DNA of 64,000 nucleotides from Bordetella genomosp. 4 (GTDB lineage Bacteria; Pseudomonadota; Gammaproteobacteria; Burkholderiales; Burkholderiaceae_B), in the NCBI RefSeq assembly GCF_002261185.1, contig NZ_NEVQ01000023.1:1-64000 (forward strand). The letters are read 5' to 3'. Below the pieces are notes generated by a model, which did not search any database, was not told where the DNA came from, and saw only the letters and a program-made list of their open reading frames with translations. Shown piece after piece: positions 31,011 through 40,176 of the stretch (position 1 is its first letter; each line of letters starts with the position of its first letter). A program made the translations under genes and the position numbers.

Positions 31011-31144
31011 GGCCAGCCACTATCGATATCGAACCAAATACGCCGCGGTCGAAGGTCATCTCTGAACCCTATATCTGAAGCCGCCTCTTAAAGAACAATG
31101 CACGGATTCCAAGCGACCGCGCCACTCATCCTCGCAGGTGCCCC

Positions 31145-31708
31145 ATGCTGTTGATGCTAGACAACTACGATTCCTTTACCTACAACCTCGTGCAGTACTT
31201 CGGCGAACTCGGCGAAGACGTACAGGTTGTCCGCAATGACCAGATCACGCTCGACGAAATCGCGGCCATGAAGCCCGATCGCATCTGCGTATCGCCGGGC
31301 CCTTGCTCACCAGCCGAAGCCGGCGTATCCGTCCCGCTCATCCAGCGCTTTGCCGGCCAAGTCCCGATTCTGGGCGTATGCCTGGGCCATCAGGCTATCG
31401 GCGCGGCCTACGGCGGCGATATTGTGCGTGCGCAGCAAATCATGCATGGCAAAACGATACAGGTCTCGCATACCGGCACCGATATATTCGCCGGTCTGCC
31501 GAGCCCGTATACCGTGATCCGCTACAACTCGCTGACCATCGACCCCAAGACCCTCCCAGACTGCCTGGAAGTCACGGCGACCGCCCCCGATGGCGACATC
31601 ATGGGCGTCCGCCACAAAACGCTGCCGCTGTACGGAGTACAGTTCCATCCTGAATCGGTATTGAGCGAGCACGGGCATGACATGCTGCGCAATTTTCTGA
31701 ACATCTAA
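31145..31708 (+). CDS. trpG: Anthranilate synthase component II (glutamine amidotransferase)
   Basis: A 187-residue class I amidotransferase. It starts [19 protein letters not shown]. The nucleophile cysteine is in [12 protein letters not shown] and the catalytic His/Glu are in [13 protein letters not shown]. It supplies ammonia to TrpE and may also serve PabB. It follows trpE after 134 bp in which I see no other feature, and precedes trpD by 19 bp. Confidence 0.96.
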   Translation: MLLMLDNYDSFTYNLVQYFGELGEDVQVVRNDQITLDEIAAMKPDRICVSPGPCSPAEAGVSVPLIQRFAGQVPILGVCLGHQAIGAAYGGDIVRAQQIMHGKTIQVSHTGTDIFAGLPSPYTVIRYNSLTIDPKTLPDCLEVTATAPDGDIMGVRHKTLPLYGVQFHPESVLSEHGHDMLRNFLNI

Positions 31709-31727
31709 TAACGAGGGGACAATCATC

Positions 31728-32759
31728 ATGACCATCACCTGCACCGAAGCACTGACCCGATGCATCGAACATCGTGAAATTTTCCACGACGAAATGCTGC
31801 ACCTGATGCGCATGTTGATGCGTGGCGACATGTCGCCGCAAATCGCCAGCGCACTCATCATGGGCCTGCGCGTCAAAAAAGAAACCGTAGGGGAAATCAC
31901 CGCAGCGGCGCAGGTCATGCGCGAATTCGCCACGCCGGTCGTCACCCCTAACCCCGAAGACCTGCTGGACATGTGCGGCACGGGCGGTGACGGCAGCCAC
32001 ACGTTCAACATCTCGACCACAGCCATGTTTGTCGCCGCTGCCGCTGGCGTGCCCATCGCCAAGCACGGCGGCCGCAGTGCTTCATCGTCATCGGGCAGCG
32101 CCGACGTGCTGGAGGCCTTGGGCGCCAATCTGGTCCTCAGCCCCGAACAGGTCGCCGAATGCCTGCAGGCGACCGGCATCGGTTTCATGTTCGCTCCCGC
32201 ACACCATAGCGCCATGAAAAACGTCGCCCCCATCCGCAAAGAGCTGGGCGTACGCACGATTTTCAACATCCTGGGACCGCTGACCAACCCCGCCGGCGCC
32301 GCCAACCAGCTGATGGGTGTGTTCCACCCCGATCTGGTCGGCATCCAGGTACGCGTCTTGCAGCGTCTGGGCTCACGGCATGTCCTGATCGTGCACGGCA
32401 GAGACGGCATGGACGAGGCCTCACTCGGCGGCGCCACCCTGGTCGGCGAACTCAAAGACGGGGAAGTCCGCGAATACGAGATCCATCCAGAAGACTATGG
32501 GCTGGCAATGGTGTCTAATCGAGGAATCAAAGTGACCAACCGCGAGGAGTCTCGCGAGCTTGTCATTCAGGCCCTAGACAATGTCGAAGGCGTTGCCCGC
32601 GACATCGTCGCCCTGAACGCAGGGTTGGCGATCTACGCCGGCAACAAAGCCGATACCATCGGCCAGGCACTATCGATGGCCTTTGAAACAATTGCGAACG
32701 GCTCGGCCCGCGCCAAGCTGGAAGAATTCTGCGCCTATACCCGGAAATTTCAAAAATGA
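31728..32759 (+). CDS. trpD: Anthranilate phosphoribosyltransferase
   Basis: A 343-residue enzyme that joins anthranilate to PRPP. Motifs: [18 protein letters not shown] (PRPP-binding glycine loop), [18 protein letters not shown] and HGRDGMDE. The stop codon overlaps the trpC start (ATGA at 32756-32759). Confidence 0.96.
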   Translation: MTITCTEALTRCIEHREIFHDEMLHLMRMLMRGDMSPQIASALIMGLRVKKETVGEITAAAQVMREFATPVVTPNPEDLLDMCGTGGDGSHTFNISTTAMFVAAAAGVPIAKHGGRSASSSSGSADVLEALGANLVLSPEQVAECLQATGIGFMFAPAHHSAMKNVAPIRKELGVRTIFNILGPLTNPAGAANQLMGVFHPDLVGIQVRVLQRLGSRHVLIVHGRDGMDEASLGGATLVGELKDGEVREYEIHPEDYGLAMVSNRGIKVTNREESRELVIQALDNVEGVARDIVALNAGLAIYAGNKADTIGQALSMAFETIANGSARAKLEEFCAYTRKFQK

Positions 32760-33544
32760 ACGACATTCTCGCGAAGATCCTGGCCGTCAAGGCTGAGGAG
32801 ATCGCCACGGCACGCCAGTTGCGCAGCGAAGCGGAGCTATTGCGCGAAGCGCAGGCTCGCCAGGACGTACGCGGCTTTGCCCAAGCCATCGAAGACAAGA
32901 TCGCCCAGGGCCATGCCGGCGTCATTGCCGAAGTGAAAAAGGCCTCGCCCTCCAAAGGCGTCTTGCGCGAAAACTTCGACCCCGCCGCGATCGCCGCCAC
33001 CTATGCGGTGCACGGTGCCGCCTGCCTGTCCGTACTGACAGATGTGCAATTTTTCCAGGGTTCGCACGACAACCTGCGCCGCGCCCGCGCGGCCTGCCCG
33101 CTGCCCGTGCTGCGCAAGGATTTCGTCATTGATCCCTATCAGGTCATCTCGGCCCGCGCCATGGGCGCCGACTGCGTCCTGCTGATCGTAGCCGCCCTGG
33201 CACCGAACCAGCTACGCGATCTGGAAACGTTGGCGATGGAGCTCGGCATGGACGTCCTGGTCGAGGTGCACGACGCCAAAGAACTCGACATCGCCCTCAG
33301 CCTTAAAACTACCTTGCTGGGCATCAACAATCGCAACCTGCGCACCTTCGAAACGAGCCTGCAAAACACCCTGGATCTGCTGCCGCACATCCCGGCCGGC
33401 AAGCGCGTCGTCACCGAGAGCGGCATCCTGACGCCCGACGACGTCAAACTCATGCGCAGCCACAAAGTTGACGCCTTCCTCGTAGGCGAAGCCTTCATGC
33501 GCGCCGAAGACCCTGGCGCCGAATTGGCGCGCCTGATGCGCTAA
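32756..33544 (+). CDS. trpC: Indole-3-glycerol phosphate synthase
   Basis: A 262-residue TIM-barrel enzyme that closes the indole ring. Motifs: [20 protein letters not shown] near the N-terminal catalytic lysine, [24 protein letters not shown] and [11 protein letters not shown]. It is a stand-alone TrpC without a fused TrpF domain. It is last in trpEGDC; trpF, trpB and trpA are not in the window. Confidence 0.96.
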   Translation: MNDILAKILAVKAEEIATARQLRSEAELLREAQARQDVRGFAQAIEDKIAQGHAGVIAEVKKASPSKGVLRENFDPAAIAATYAVHGAACLSVLTDVQFFQGSHDNLRRARAACPLPVLRKDFVIDPYQVISARAMGADCVLLIVAALAPNQLRDLETLAMELGMDVLVEVHDAKELDIALSLKTTLLGINNRNLRTFETSLQNTLDLLPHIPAGKRVVTESGILTPDDVKLMRSHKVDAFLVGEAFMRAEDPGAELARLMR

Positions 33545-33597
33545 CCCCCAGATTTGCGGTGGCAGACCCTGCGCACCGCAACTCCCGGAGACCCGCC

Positions 33598-33783
33598 ATG
33601 AAATCCTCTCGTGCAACCGTGCCAGCCCTGCGCACCACCTTCGCGCTGATCGCCCTCACCGCACTCCTCGCCGGTTGCGCACCGCTCAACGACCCAGGCC
33701 CGCCACACCCCGGCGCAGTCAACCCGTACAGCAACGGCGGCTTCCATGACGCCGGGCCCAATTACCCCAATACCGGCATCTGA
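33598..33783 (+). CDS. Small predicted lipoprotein
   Basis: A 61-residue protein with a lipoprotein signal (RTTFALIALTALLAGC) and a short mature part rich in Pro, Gly and Asn (PPHPGAVNPYSNGG). The CCGGAG ribosome site is upstream of the ATG. It starts 53 bp after trpC and may be read from the same transcript. No function can be assigned. Confidence 0.7.
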   Translation: MKSSRATVPALRTTFALIALTALLAGCAPLNDPGPPHPGAVNPYSNGGFHDAGPNYPNTGI

Positions 33784-33979
33784 ACGCCCGAATACGCAGC
33801 ATTGATCGGCTCTCGCGATGGAACGCCAAAGTATGCCATCCAATGGACATCTGATCACGGCGGCACAACACCTCGGCATCTGATCTTCCAATGCACGCAG
33901 CCGCACTCCGCACTGGCCGTGGCCACGAAGCACGCCGCAGCAGCCAAAACAAATCTGAACACTCCTCGGCATGCCACCA

Positions 33980-34213
33980 CTGTGAGTCCCTGCCGGGTGC
34001 GTGGGCGCCGTGCTGGCCCGTAGAGTTCGCCGAACCAGCCTTGTCAGGCGGGGGGCAGTCGGCTGGGCATGTTTGAACGGAGCGTAGCGGAGTGAGTTTG
34101 CCCAGCCGCCCCGCCTGGCGAGGCTGGTGAAGGGAAGTCTGGCCGCGCAGGCGGCCAGACCGAGCGATAGGGCCAGCACGGCGCCCACGCACCCGGCAGG
34201 GACGCCTAATGAG
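33980..34213 (+). repeat. Long-stem structured element 3 (A/B subtype)
   Basis: The outer stem is a perfect 34 bp (33986-34019 with 34170-34203). An inner 19-bp stem (34035-34053 with 34109-34127) pairs fully, with two G-U wobbles on the plus strand. Then come an unpaired GGCAGT (34054-34059), a perfect 10-bp stem (34060-34069 with 34099-34108), and a loop with TGTTTGA, GCGTAGC (34082-34088) and GAGTGAGTT. A side hairpin lies at 34137-34160. Ends are CTGTGAGT and ACGCCTAATGAG. Inner flank motifs GTAGAG and GCGATAGG recur in the minus-strand element at 43072. Confidence 0.85.
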
Positions 34214-34237
34214 CACATCCCTAATGAGCACATCCCT
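34208..34237 (+). repeat. Two tandem copies of a 15-bp unit
   Basis: AATGAGCACATCCCT occurs twice in a row, the first copy beginning inside the 3' end motif of structured element 3. A further ACGCCTAA appears at 34252-34259. The rest of the gap from 33784 to 34282 shows no gene. Confidence 0.8.
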
Positions 34238-34282
34238 GTGCCAGCAAACGAACGCCTAACCTAATAACTAACTAAACCGAGC

Positions 34283-35038
34283 CTATTTCCCCCCGGAAAC
34301 CTCGATAAACGACCCCGTCGTATACCCCGCCTCATCGGAAAAAAACCACATCACCGCCCCCGCAACCTCCTCAACGGTCCCGCCCCGCTGCAATGGAATC
34401 GCACTAGCCAATCGATCCACCCGCCCAGGCTCTCCGCCACTGGCGTGCATCTCGGTATAAATCGTTCCCGGCCGAACCGCATTCACGCGAATCTGATCAG
34501 CAGCCACCTCTTTAGACAGCCCGATCGTCAACGTATCGAGCGCCCCTTTTGACGCCGCGTAATCGATATATTCCCCGGGCGAACCCAAGCGAGACGCGAC
34601 CGAAGACACATTCACGATAGCGCCGCCCCGTCCACCATGACGCGGGCTCATGCGCCGCACCGCCTCGCGGCAGCACACCACCGCGCCGACAACATTCGTC
34701 ATCAGAATACGCGTCACACGGGCAGCATCCAGGTCCTCGAGCCGGCATTGCGTCTCGAGTATGCCGGCATTGTTGACCAGGGCGTCCACCCTGCCCAACT
34801 CCCGGTCCACGGTTTGAAACAGCCGCACGACCTGCGCCTCGTCGGCAACATCCGCACCGACGGCAATGGCTCGCCCGCCTTCGGTCAGGATCTCTCGCAC
34901 CACCGCATCGGCATCCTCGCGACGATGACGATAATTCACGCAAACGGCATACCCCCGGCGGGCAGCCAGACGCGCCACCGCGGCGCCGATTCCGCGGCCG
35001 CCGCCGGTGACCAACATGATTTTTTCAGATTGAGACAC
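34283..35038 (-). CDS. SDR-family oxidoreductase
   Basis: A 251-residue short-chain dehydrogenase/reductase. The cofactor loop is LVTGGGRGIGAAVA, NNAG is in DALVNNAGIL, the catalytic Ser is in VNVSSVASRLG and the YxxxK motif is YAASK. The substrate is unknown. The GTG at 35038 was chosen, with GAGGGAG six bases upstream; the only upstream in-frame alternative is a TTG overlapping that site. It lies 31 bp downstream of aqpZ on the same strand. Confidence 0.88.
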   Translation of the reverse strand: MSQSEKIMLVTGGGRGIGAAVARLAARRGYAVCVNYRHRREDADAVVREILTEGGRAIAVGADVADEAQVVRLFQTVDRELGRVDALVNNAGILETQCRLEDLDAARVTRILMTNVVGAVVCCREAVRRMSPRHGGRGGAIVNVSSVASRLGSPGEYIDYAASKGALDTLTIGLSKEVAADQIRVNAVRPGTIYTEMHASGGEPGRVDRLASAIPLQRGGTVEEVAGAVMWFFSDEAGYTTGSFIEVSGGK

Positions 35039-35069
35039 GTGTCGCTCCCTCAAATGGGGCGACGGTTTC

Positions 35070-35777
35070 TCATGAGTCTTGGCGCCCCGCTACGAAACGG
35101 TACACCAATGCGGCCAGAATCGCGCCCACAATCGGCGCCACCCAGAACAACCATAGTTGTTCCACCGCCCATCCTCCGACGAACAGCGCCGGGCCGGTAG
35201 AGCGCGCCGGGTTCACCGACGTATTCGTCACAGGAATACTGATCAAATGAATCAGCGTCAGAGCCAGGCCAATCGGGATCGGAGCAAAGCCGGCCGGCGC
35301 GCGCTTATCAGTCGCCCCCAAAATCACAAACAGAAAACCGAAGGTCAGAACGATTTCGCATGTCAGTGCAGCCCCCAAGGCATATTTGCCCGGAGAATGA
35401 TCGCCATAACCGTTCGCAGCAAAACCGCTCGCCACCAGATCAAAGCCCGGCTTGCCGCTCGCAATGCAATACAGCACGGCAGCCGCCAGTATTGCTCCAA
35501 TCACTTGCACCACCACGTAAGGCAGAATTTCGCGCATCGGGAACCGCCCCCCTACCGCGAGCCCCACGGTGACTGCCGGATTGAAATGCCCGCCCGAGAT
35601 ATGGCCTACCGCATAAGCCATGGTCAACACCGTCAATCCGAATGCCAGGGCGACCCCGGCAAAACCAATGCCCAGTTCGGGAAAACCTGCCGCCAGCACC
35701 GCGCTACCGCAACCGCCTAACACCAACCAAAAAGTACCGATCAACTCGGCCATGCAACGTTTGGATAATGATGACAT
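35070..35777 (-). CDS. aqpZ: Aquaporin Z
   Basis: A 235-residue six-helix water channel. Both NPA boxes are present: [12 protein letters not shown] near residue 65 and [16 protein letters not shown] near 185. The aromatic/arginine selectivity filter is consistent with a water channel (R after the second NPA, H in [11 protein letters not shown]) rather than a glycerol facilitator. It lies upstream of the SDR gene. Confidence 0.94.
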   Translation of the reverse strand: MSSLSKRCMAELIGTFWLVLGGCGSAVLAAGFPELGIGFAGVALAFGLTVLTMAYAVGHISGGHFNPAVTVGLAVGGRFPMREILPYVVVQVIGAILAAAVLYCIASGKPGFDLVASGFAANGYGDHSPGKYALGAALTCEIVLTFGFLFVILGATDKRAPAGFAPIPIGLALTLIHLISIPVTNTSVNPARSTGPALFVGGWAVEQLWLFWVAPIVGAILAALVYRFVAGRQDS

Positions 35778-35901
35778 GATGGGCTTCTCCCAAGGATGGA
35801 GCTTGTGATCGTACCCCTATTTAATGGCAGCGTATCGTCAAGTTTTGCAAAAACAACAAGCCCAGCGATTACCATGGCATTTTTCACTCGCGCGGTCTGC
35901 C

Positions 35902-36411
35902 ATGCAAGAAACCAATCACCAACTGTCGATGACTATCCTGATGACGCCAGACATGGCGAATTTTGCAGGCAACGTCCACGGCGGCACGATTTTGAAGTAC
36001 CTGGATCAGGTCGCGTACGCCTGCGCCAGCCGTTATGCGGGCCACTACGTCGTCACGCTGTCCGTCGATCAGGTCGTGTTCCGGCAACCGATCCACGTCG
36101 GAGAACTGGTCACCTTTCTGGCGTCCGTGAACTACACGGGCCGGACCTCGATGGAAATCGGCATCAAGGTGATCACCGAAGACATCCGCAAACAAATCGT
36201 GCGCCACGCCAACAGCTGTTATTTCACGATGGTGGCGGTTGACGATAACGGTCAGCCGACGGCCGTCCCGCCGTTGGTCCTGCATACCCTGGAGCAGCGT
36301 CAACGCTACGAAGCGGCAAGCGAACGCCGCGCGTTGCGCCAAGAGATGGAAAGACACCACGAAGAAATCAAACAACGCGTGCAGGATCCAGCACCCGGCT
36401 CGGCGGATTAA
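35902..36411 (+). CDS. Acyl-CoA thioesterase, hotdog fold
   Basis: A 169-residue member of the YciA/BACH-like thioesterases. The conserved beginning is QLSMTILMTPDMANFAG followed by NVHGGTILKYLDQVAY. VTLSVDQVVFRQPIHVGELV follows in the core. A charged C-terminal helix (about 140-160) is likely a coiled extension. The start at 35902 is not supported by a good ribosome site, so a longer start in the same frame at 35824 is possible. It hydrolyses acyl-CoA; chain preference is unknown. Confidence 0.86.
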   Translation: MQETNHQLSMTILMTPDMANFAGNVHGGTILKYLDQVAYACASRYAGHYVVTLSVDQVVFRQPIHVGELVTFLASVNYTGRTSMEIGIKVITEDIRKQIVRHANSCYFTMVAVDDNGQPTAVPPLVLHTLEQRQRYEAASERRALRQEMERHHEEIKQRVQDPAPGSAD

Positions 36412-36571
36412 GGGATCGCTCTGCTTCTGGCTTGCACCGCGCCGTAGATTATGTTGCCACGCGAAAAATCTTTTAACAGTACCTGACGCATGGCAAACAC
36501 ACAGCCAAACCGTTGCACGAACGCAACGGATTGAGCCACAAAATCCCTAGGATTTTCCCTAATATGAGAAT

Positions 36572-37312
36572 TTAATCTCGGGGTTCTGCCGGTGCTACAG
36601 AGGCCCCTTGAATGCCATGACGTGCGAGCGCGTCAGCGACGAAACCGCTGGCTTTCATGTCCTCGACAAAGGCGCTGAGCAGCGCCGCTGCCCTGGCATC
36701 ACGTCCTTTGGGCAGGCCCATCGCCTGGCGAATCACCATGAAACGCCCGGGCAGCAAGCGCAGGCCACTCAGACGCTGCGCATCCGACTCCAGTTGCTGG
36801 CGTACGCCTGCAGCTACCTCCAGCCCCTGCTCAAGAAAAGTATCGACCACAGCTGGAGAACTCGGGGCTCGAACGATTTCGGCGTGCTTGAGCTCACGCG
36901 TCAGGTACAAATCGTAGGCGCTGCCTTTACCGACCGCGACGCGGTGCGCGGGCCGGTCCACCTCGTCGTTGGATTGCAGCGGCGAGTCGTCCTTGACGAG
37001 ATACGCACCCTCGATCAGCACATAGGGGGCCGTAAACGCAATACCGGCGCCTCGCACCGGATCCACGGCAAAAAAGCCGATATCGGCCTCTTCAGCCGTC
37101 ACAGCATCAACGGATTTACCGGCCGTATCAAACACCACCAATTCGAGCTCGACCCCTAGACGGCGGGCGAATTCGCGTGCCAGGTCGATCGATACGCCTG
37201 CAGGTTCACCGGCAGCATTGCGTCCGGCCAAGATGGGATTGCCCAGGTTGATCGACGCACGCAGGCGCCCAGCAGGGGTGAAAACAGCACGTAATTCAGG
37301 GGTAGTGTCCAT
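36572..37312 (-). CDS. Periplasmic-binding-type (SBP_bac_3) domain protein without signal peptide
   Basis: A 246-residue amino-acid-binding-protein fold: GRLRASINLGNPILAG, AAGEPAGVSIDLAREFARRL, DIGFFAVDPVRGAGIAFTAP, and the lobe-2 segment HRVAVGKGSAYDLYL. No signal peptide is present, and none can be gained by a longer start because an in-frame TGA, the stop codon of the upstream MarR gene, lies 15 nt before the ATG. The product should therefore be cytoplasmic and may be a ligand-binding partner rather than a transporter subunit. Confidence 0.78.
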   Translation of the reverse strand: MDTTPELRAVFTPAGRLRASINLGNPILAGRNAAGEPAGVSIDLAREFARRLGVELELVVFDTAGKSVDAVTAEEADIGFFAVDPVRGAGIAFTAPYVLIEGAYLVKDDSPLQSNDEVDRPAHRVAVGKGSAYDLYLTRELKHAEIVRAPSSPAVVDTFLEQGLEVAAGVRQQLESDAQRLSGLRLLPGRFMVIRQAMGLPKGRDARAAALLSAFVEDMKASGFVADALARHGIQGASVAPAEPRD

Positions 37313-37327
37313 CTGGTGGTCGTTTTT

Positions 37328-37780
37328 TCAGCGAGTTGAAGAACCGAATTGGTCCAATAATTTAATCAACAAAGGCCCGATGCGCCTCAGTTGTTCGAGA
37401 TGCACCGCCGACAGCGCCTGCAATTTTGCTTCGGCCAAGGCAGTCAACGTCACCCGCACACGCCGGCCATCATGGGGGTCGACCGAACGTGACACCATGC
37501 CCATGCGCACTAATCGGCTGATGAGTTCGACGGTGCTGTGGTGCTTTATACAGAGCTTGTTTGCGAGCTCGCCAATGGTCAGGGCTTGTGCCTCACTGCC
37601 CTTGATGGCCAGCAACGCTTGATGTTGCTGCGGGGACAGCCCCTGCTCATGCGCCTCGGCCTCACTGAAAATCGTGAAGCAACGCAAGGCATAACGAAAC
37701 TCGGCCAAGGTTGCAAAATCCGCCGGTTGCAATTCCTGCGTGTCGATCTTTGCCCCCTGAAAAGTTAGAGGATTCACCAA
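37328..37780 (-). CDS. MarR-family transcriptional regulator
   Basis: A 150-residue regulator with a winged HTH: LSPQQHQALLAIKGSE, LTIGELANKLCIKHHSTVEL and the wing DPHDGRRVRVTLT. It is first in a two-gene unit with the cytoplasmic binding-fold protein and divergent from tctBA, so it may control both. The gap of 15 nt to the next gene keeps the same reading frame. Confidence 0.9.
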   Translation of the reverse strand: MVNPLTFQGAKIDTQELQPADFATLAEFRYALRCFTIFSEAEAHEQGLSPQQHQALLAIKGSEAQALTIGELANKLCIKHHSTVELISRLVRMGMVSRSVDPHDGRRVRVTLTALAEAKLQALSAVHLEQLRRIGPLLIKLLDQFGSSTR

Positions 37781-37871
37781 CAGAATTCTAAACTACATCG
37801 TGATACGATCCGTTCGACTTGGACTTTGCGTGCTGGCGGTGCGCTTAGTGTCCGGACGCTTGGCAACCCTG

Positions 37872-37904
37872 ATATGGCTCGCGCCGCCGTGCCATATTTT
37901 TTTA
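37872..37904 (+). terminator. Leader terminator-like hairpin upstream of tctBA
   Basis: ATATGGC (37872-37878) pairs with GCCATAT (37891-37897) and is followed by an uninterrupted T-run to 37903. It lies about 100 bp before tctB. CGTGCCATA at 37888-37896 can instead pair with TATGGCACG at 37971-37979, so two exclusive folds exist. This suggests a conditional leader, or alternatively three half-sites for a regulator such as the divergent MarR protein. Confidence 0.55.
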
Positions 37905-37999
37905 TACGTTTTTTTGTCCAAGCTTCATGCGTCCTTAGACATTAGGTCTCCGCCACCCATGCTCGAGCAGTATGGCACGACACAATACGGAGACCTTTT

Positions 38000-38464
38000 A
38001 TGCAGCTAAGGAATAAGCAAGATTTCTGGTCGGGGGTGATGTTTACCCTAATCGGCCTGGGATTTGCGTATGGCGCCACGCAGTATTCCATGGGGACATC
38101 CGCCCGGATGGGCCCCGGTTATTTTCCTTTTTGGCTAGGGATATGCCTGGCCATTCTGGGAGCCGTGGTGGCATTGGGAGCGATGTCCCCCAAAGCCACG
38201 GAAACCAAAATCGACAAGTTCGATTTCAAAATCCTGTTCATCATCATCGGCTCCGTCGTTCTATTCGGCGTGCTGCTGCGTCCGCTGGGTCTCTATCTGT
38301 CGCTGTTCTTGCTCGTCGTGGGCAGCAGTATCGCCAGCCATGAATTTAGCTGGCGCGTCGCCTTGCTCAACGCCATCTTCCTTGTTGTGTTCTGCTGGCT
38401 GGCGTTCATCAAGGGTCTGGGATTGATTTTCCCGCTATGGCCGTCGTTTCTAGGCATGAACTAA
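38000..38464 (+). CDS. tctB: Tripartite tricarboxylate transporter, small membrane subunit
   Basis: A 154-residue TctB-family protein with four predicted membrane segments. The N-terminus FWSGVMFTLIGLGFAYGA precedes the family-typical MGPGYFPFWLGICLAILG. GGAGA lies upstream of the ATG. It pairs with TctA 18 bp downstream; no tctC receptor gene adjoins them. Confidence 0.9.
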   Translation: MQLRNKQDFWSGVMFTLIGLGFAYGATQYSMGTSARMGPGYFPFWLGICLAILGAVVALGAMSPKATETKIDKFDFKILFIIIGSVVLFGVLLRPLGLYLSLFLLVVGSSIASHEFSWRVALLNAIFLVVFCWLAFIKGLGLIFPLWPSFLGMN

Positions 38465-38482
38465 TAAGGGGAAGACACAATC

Positions 38483-39988
38483 ATGGAATTGATGGAACAC
38501 TTGGCGATCGGATTTTCGGTTGCGTTCACACCTGAAAACCTACTGTACGCCCTGCTAGGCTGCATCCTCGGCACATTGGTCGGCGTGCTTCCGGGTCTGG
38601 GCCCCGTACCCACGATCGCCATGTTGCTGCCGATCACATATGTGCTGCCCCCTGTTGCTGGCTTGATCATGCTGGCGGGCATCTACTACGGCACGCAATA
38701 TGGTGGGTCAACCACCGCAATTCTGGTTAACTTGCCGGGTGAGACTTCGGCAGTGGTGACCGTGCTGGACGGCCACCAAATGGCACGTAATGGGCGCGCG
38801 GGCGCGGCACTGTCGCTGGCAGCTATCGGGTCGTTCTTTGCTGGCTGCGTGGCAACGCTGTTGATCGCCGCTTTCGCGCCCCCATTGTCCGAAATCGCGT
38901 TCAAATTCGGTCCGGCCGAATACTTCTCGTTGATGACCCTGGGTCTGATCGGTGCAGTGGTGCTGGCTTCCGGCTCACTGCCTAAAGCCATCTGCATGAT
39001 CTTGTTGGGCCTGTTGCTGGGCATGGTGGGTACGGACGTCAACTCGGGTGTGGCCCGCTATGACTTCGGCATCCCCGAACTGCAAGACGGCATCGACTTT
39101 GCCATCGTGGCCATGGGTGTTTTCGGTTTTGCCGAAATCCTGTCCAACCTCGAGCAAAAAGAAAACCGCGTCGAACTCCAGGACAAGATCGGTTCGCTGT
39201 ACCCCAACAAACAGGAAATCCGCGAAGCAGCGCCCGCCATCATCCGTGGCACCGCTCTGGGTTCGATTCTGGGTATTTTGCCTGGCGGCGGTTCCGTGTT
39301 GTCGGCCTTCGCGTCCTACACCCTGGAGAAAAAACTCTCCAAAGAACCGGAGCGTTTCGGCAAAGGCCACCCTGCAGGCCTGGCTGGCCCCGAATCGGCC
39401 AACAACGCAGGTGCGCAAGCCTCGTTCATCCCGCTGCTGACCCTGGGTATCCCGGGTAACGCCGTGATGGCGCTGATGGTTGGCGCAATGACCATCCACA
39501 ACATTCAACCGGGCCCGCAGGTCATGACCAGCCACCCGGAATTGTTCTGGGGTCTGATCGCCTCGATGTGGATCGGAAACCTGATGCTGGTGGTGCTGAA
39601 CCTGCCGTTGATCGGCGTCTGGGTCAAGCTGCTGAAAGTGCCCTATCGCATTCTGTTCCCGGCGATCCTCGTGTTCTGCACGATCGGGGTGTATTCGTTG
39701 AACTACAACACGTTCGACATTTTCACCACGGCGATCTTCGGGGTCATCGGCTATTTCTGGTCGAAACTGAAGTGCGAAGGTGCCCCGCTGCTGCTGGGTC
39801 TGGTGCTGGGCCCCATGATGGAAGAAAACTTCCGTCGCGCCCTGCTGCTGTCGCGCGGTGACTTCTTCACCTTTATCGAGCGCCCCTTGTCGGCGTCCTT
39901 GCTGGCGGCGGCGTTGATTCTCGTGGTGTTGGTGGCGCTGCCCTCCATCCGCAAGAAACGCCAGGAAACCTTCGTCGAAGAGGATTGA
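38483..39988 (+). CDS. tctA: Tripartite tricarboxylate transporter, large membrane subunit
   Basis: A 501-residue polytopic TctA. The signature glycine-rich stretches are [20 protein letters not shown] and, in the second half, [20 protein letters not shown], the inverted-repeat halves of the family. [20 protein letters not shown] is also present. It carries the solute across the membrane with TctB using an ion gradient. The Bug receptors at 18.1 and 53.2 kb are possible partners by inference. Confidence 0.95.
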   Translation: MELMEHLAIGFSVAFTPENLLYALLGCILGTLVGVLPGLGPVPTIAMLLPITYVLPPVAGLIMLAGIYYGTQYGGSTTAILVNLPGETSAVVTVLDGHQMARNGRAGAALSLAAIGSFFAGCVATLLIAAFAPPLSEIAFKFGPAEYFSLMTLGLIGAVVLASGSLPKAICMILLGLLLGMVGTDVNSGVARYDFGIPELQDGIDFAIVAMGVFGFAEILSNLEQKENRVELQDKIGSLYPNKQEIREAAPAIIRGTALGSILGILPGGGSVLSAFASYTLEKKLSKEPERFGKGHPAGLAGPESANNAGAQASFIPLLTLGIPGNAVMALMVGAMTIHNIQPGPQVMTSHPELFWGLIASMWIGNLMLVVLNLPLIGVWVKLLKVPYRILFPAILVFCTIGVYSLNYNTFDIFTTAIFGVIGYFWSKLKCEGAPLLLGLVLGPMMEENFRRALLLSRGDFFTFIERPLSASLLAAALILVVLVALPSIRKKRQETFVEED

Positions 39989-40033
39989 TTTCAGAGACGG
40001 TCCGTTAAATCGGATCGTCTGCTGTGCATCAAT

Positions 40034-40071
40034 AAAAAAGGCCTGAGATGATTTTCATCTCAGGCCTTTTT
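40034..40071 (+). terminator. Bidirectional terminator after tctA
   Basis: A near-perfect stem GGCCTGAGATG/CATCTCAGGCC around a short T-rich loop, with an A-run before and a T-run after. It lies about 45 bp past the tctA stop codon and can end transcription from both sides of the convergent gap. Confidence 0.9.
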
Positions 40072-40102
40072 GCCGTTCGGTGAGCCGCTTCGAAAATACA
40101 AA

Positions 40103-40162
40103 CGCCCCCGAGGGGGCGGTAAAGCGTCTCGTGAGACGTATGCAAAGGCGGCTGACGCCGCC
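40103..40162 (-). terminator. Terminator hairpins after the SecD-like lipoprotein gene
   Basis: On the minus strand two GC hairpins follow the stop codon: GGCGGC/GCCGCC (40147-40162) and CGCCCCC/GGGGGCG (40103-40118). The latter is followed by a T-rich tail (TTTGTATTTT). Confidence 0.7.
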
Positions 40163-40176
40163 CTCACTCGAATCGT

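Noticed and set aside
36545-36569. TAGGATTTTCCCTAATA, similar to a stretch at 58419-58450 and loosely like an RcsB-type box
   Set aside because: The first copy lies between convergent genes where no promoter is expected, and two partial matches are not enough for a motif.
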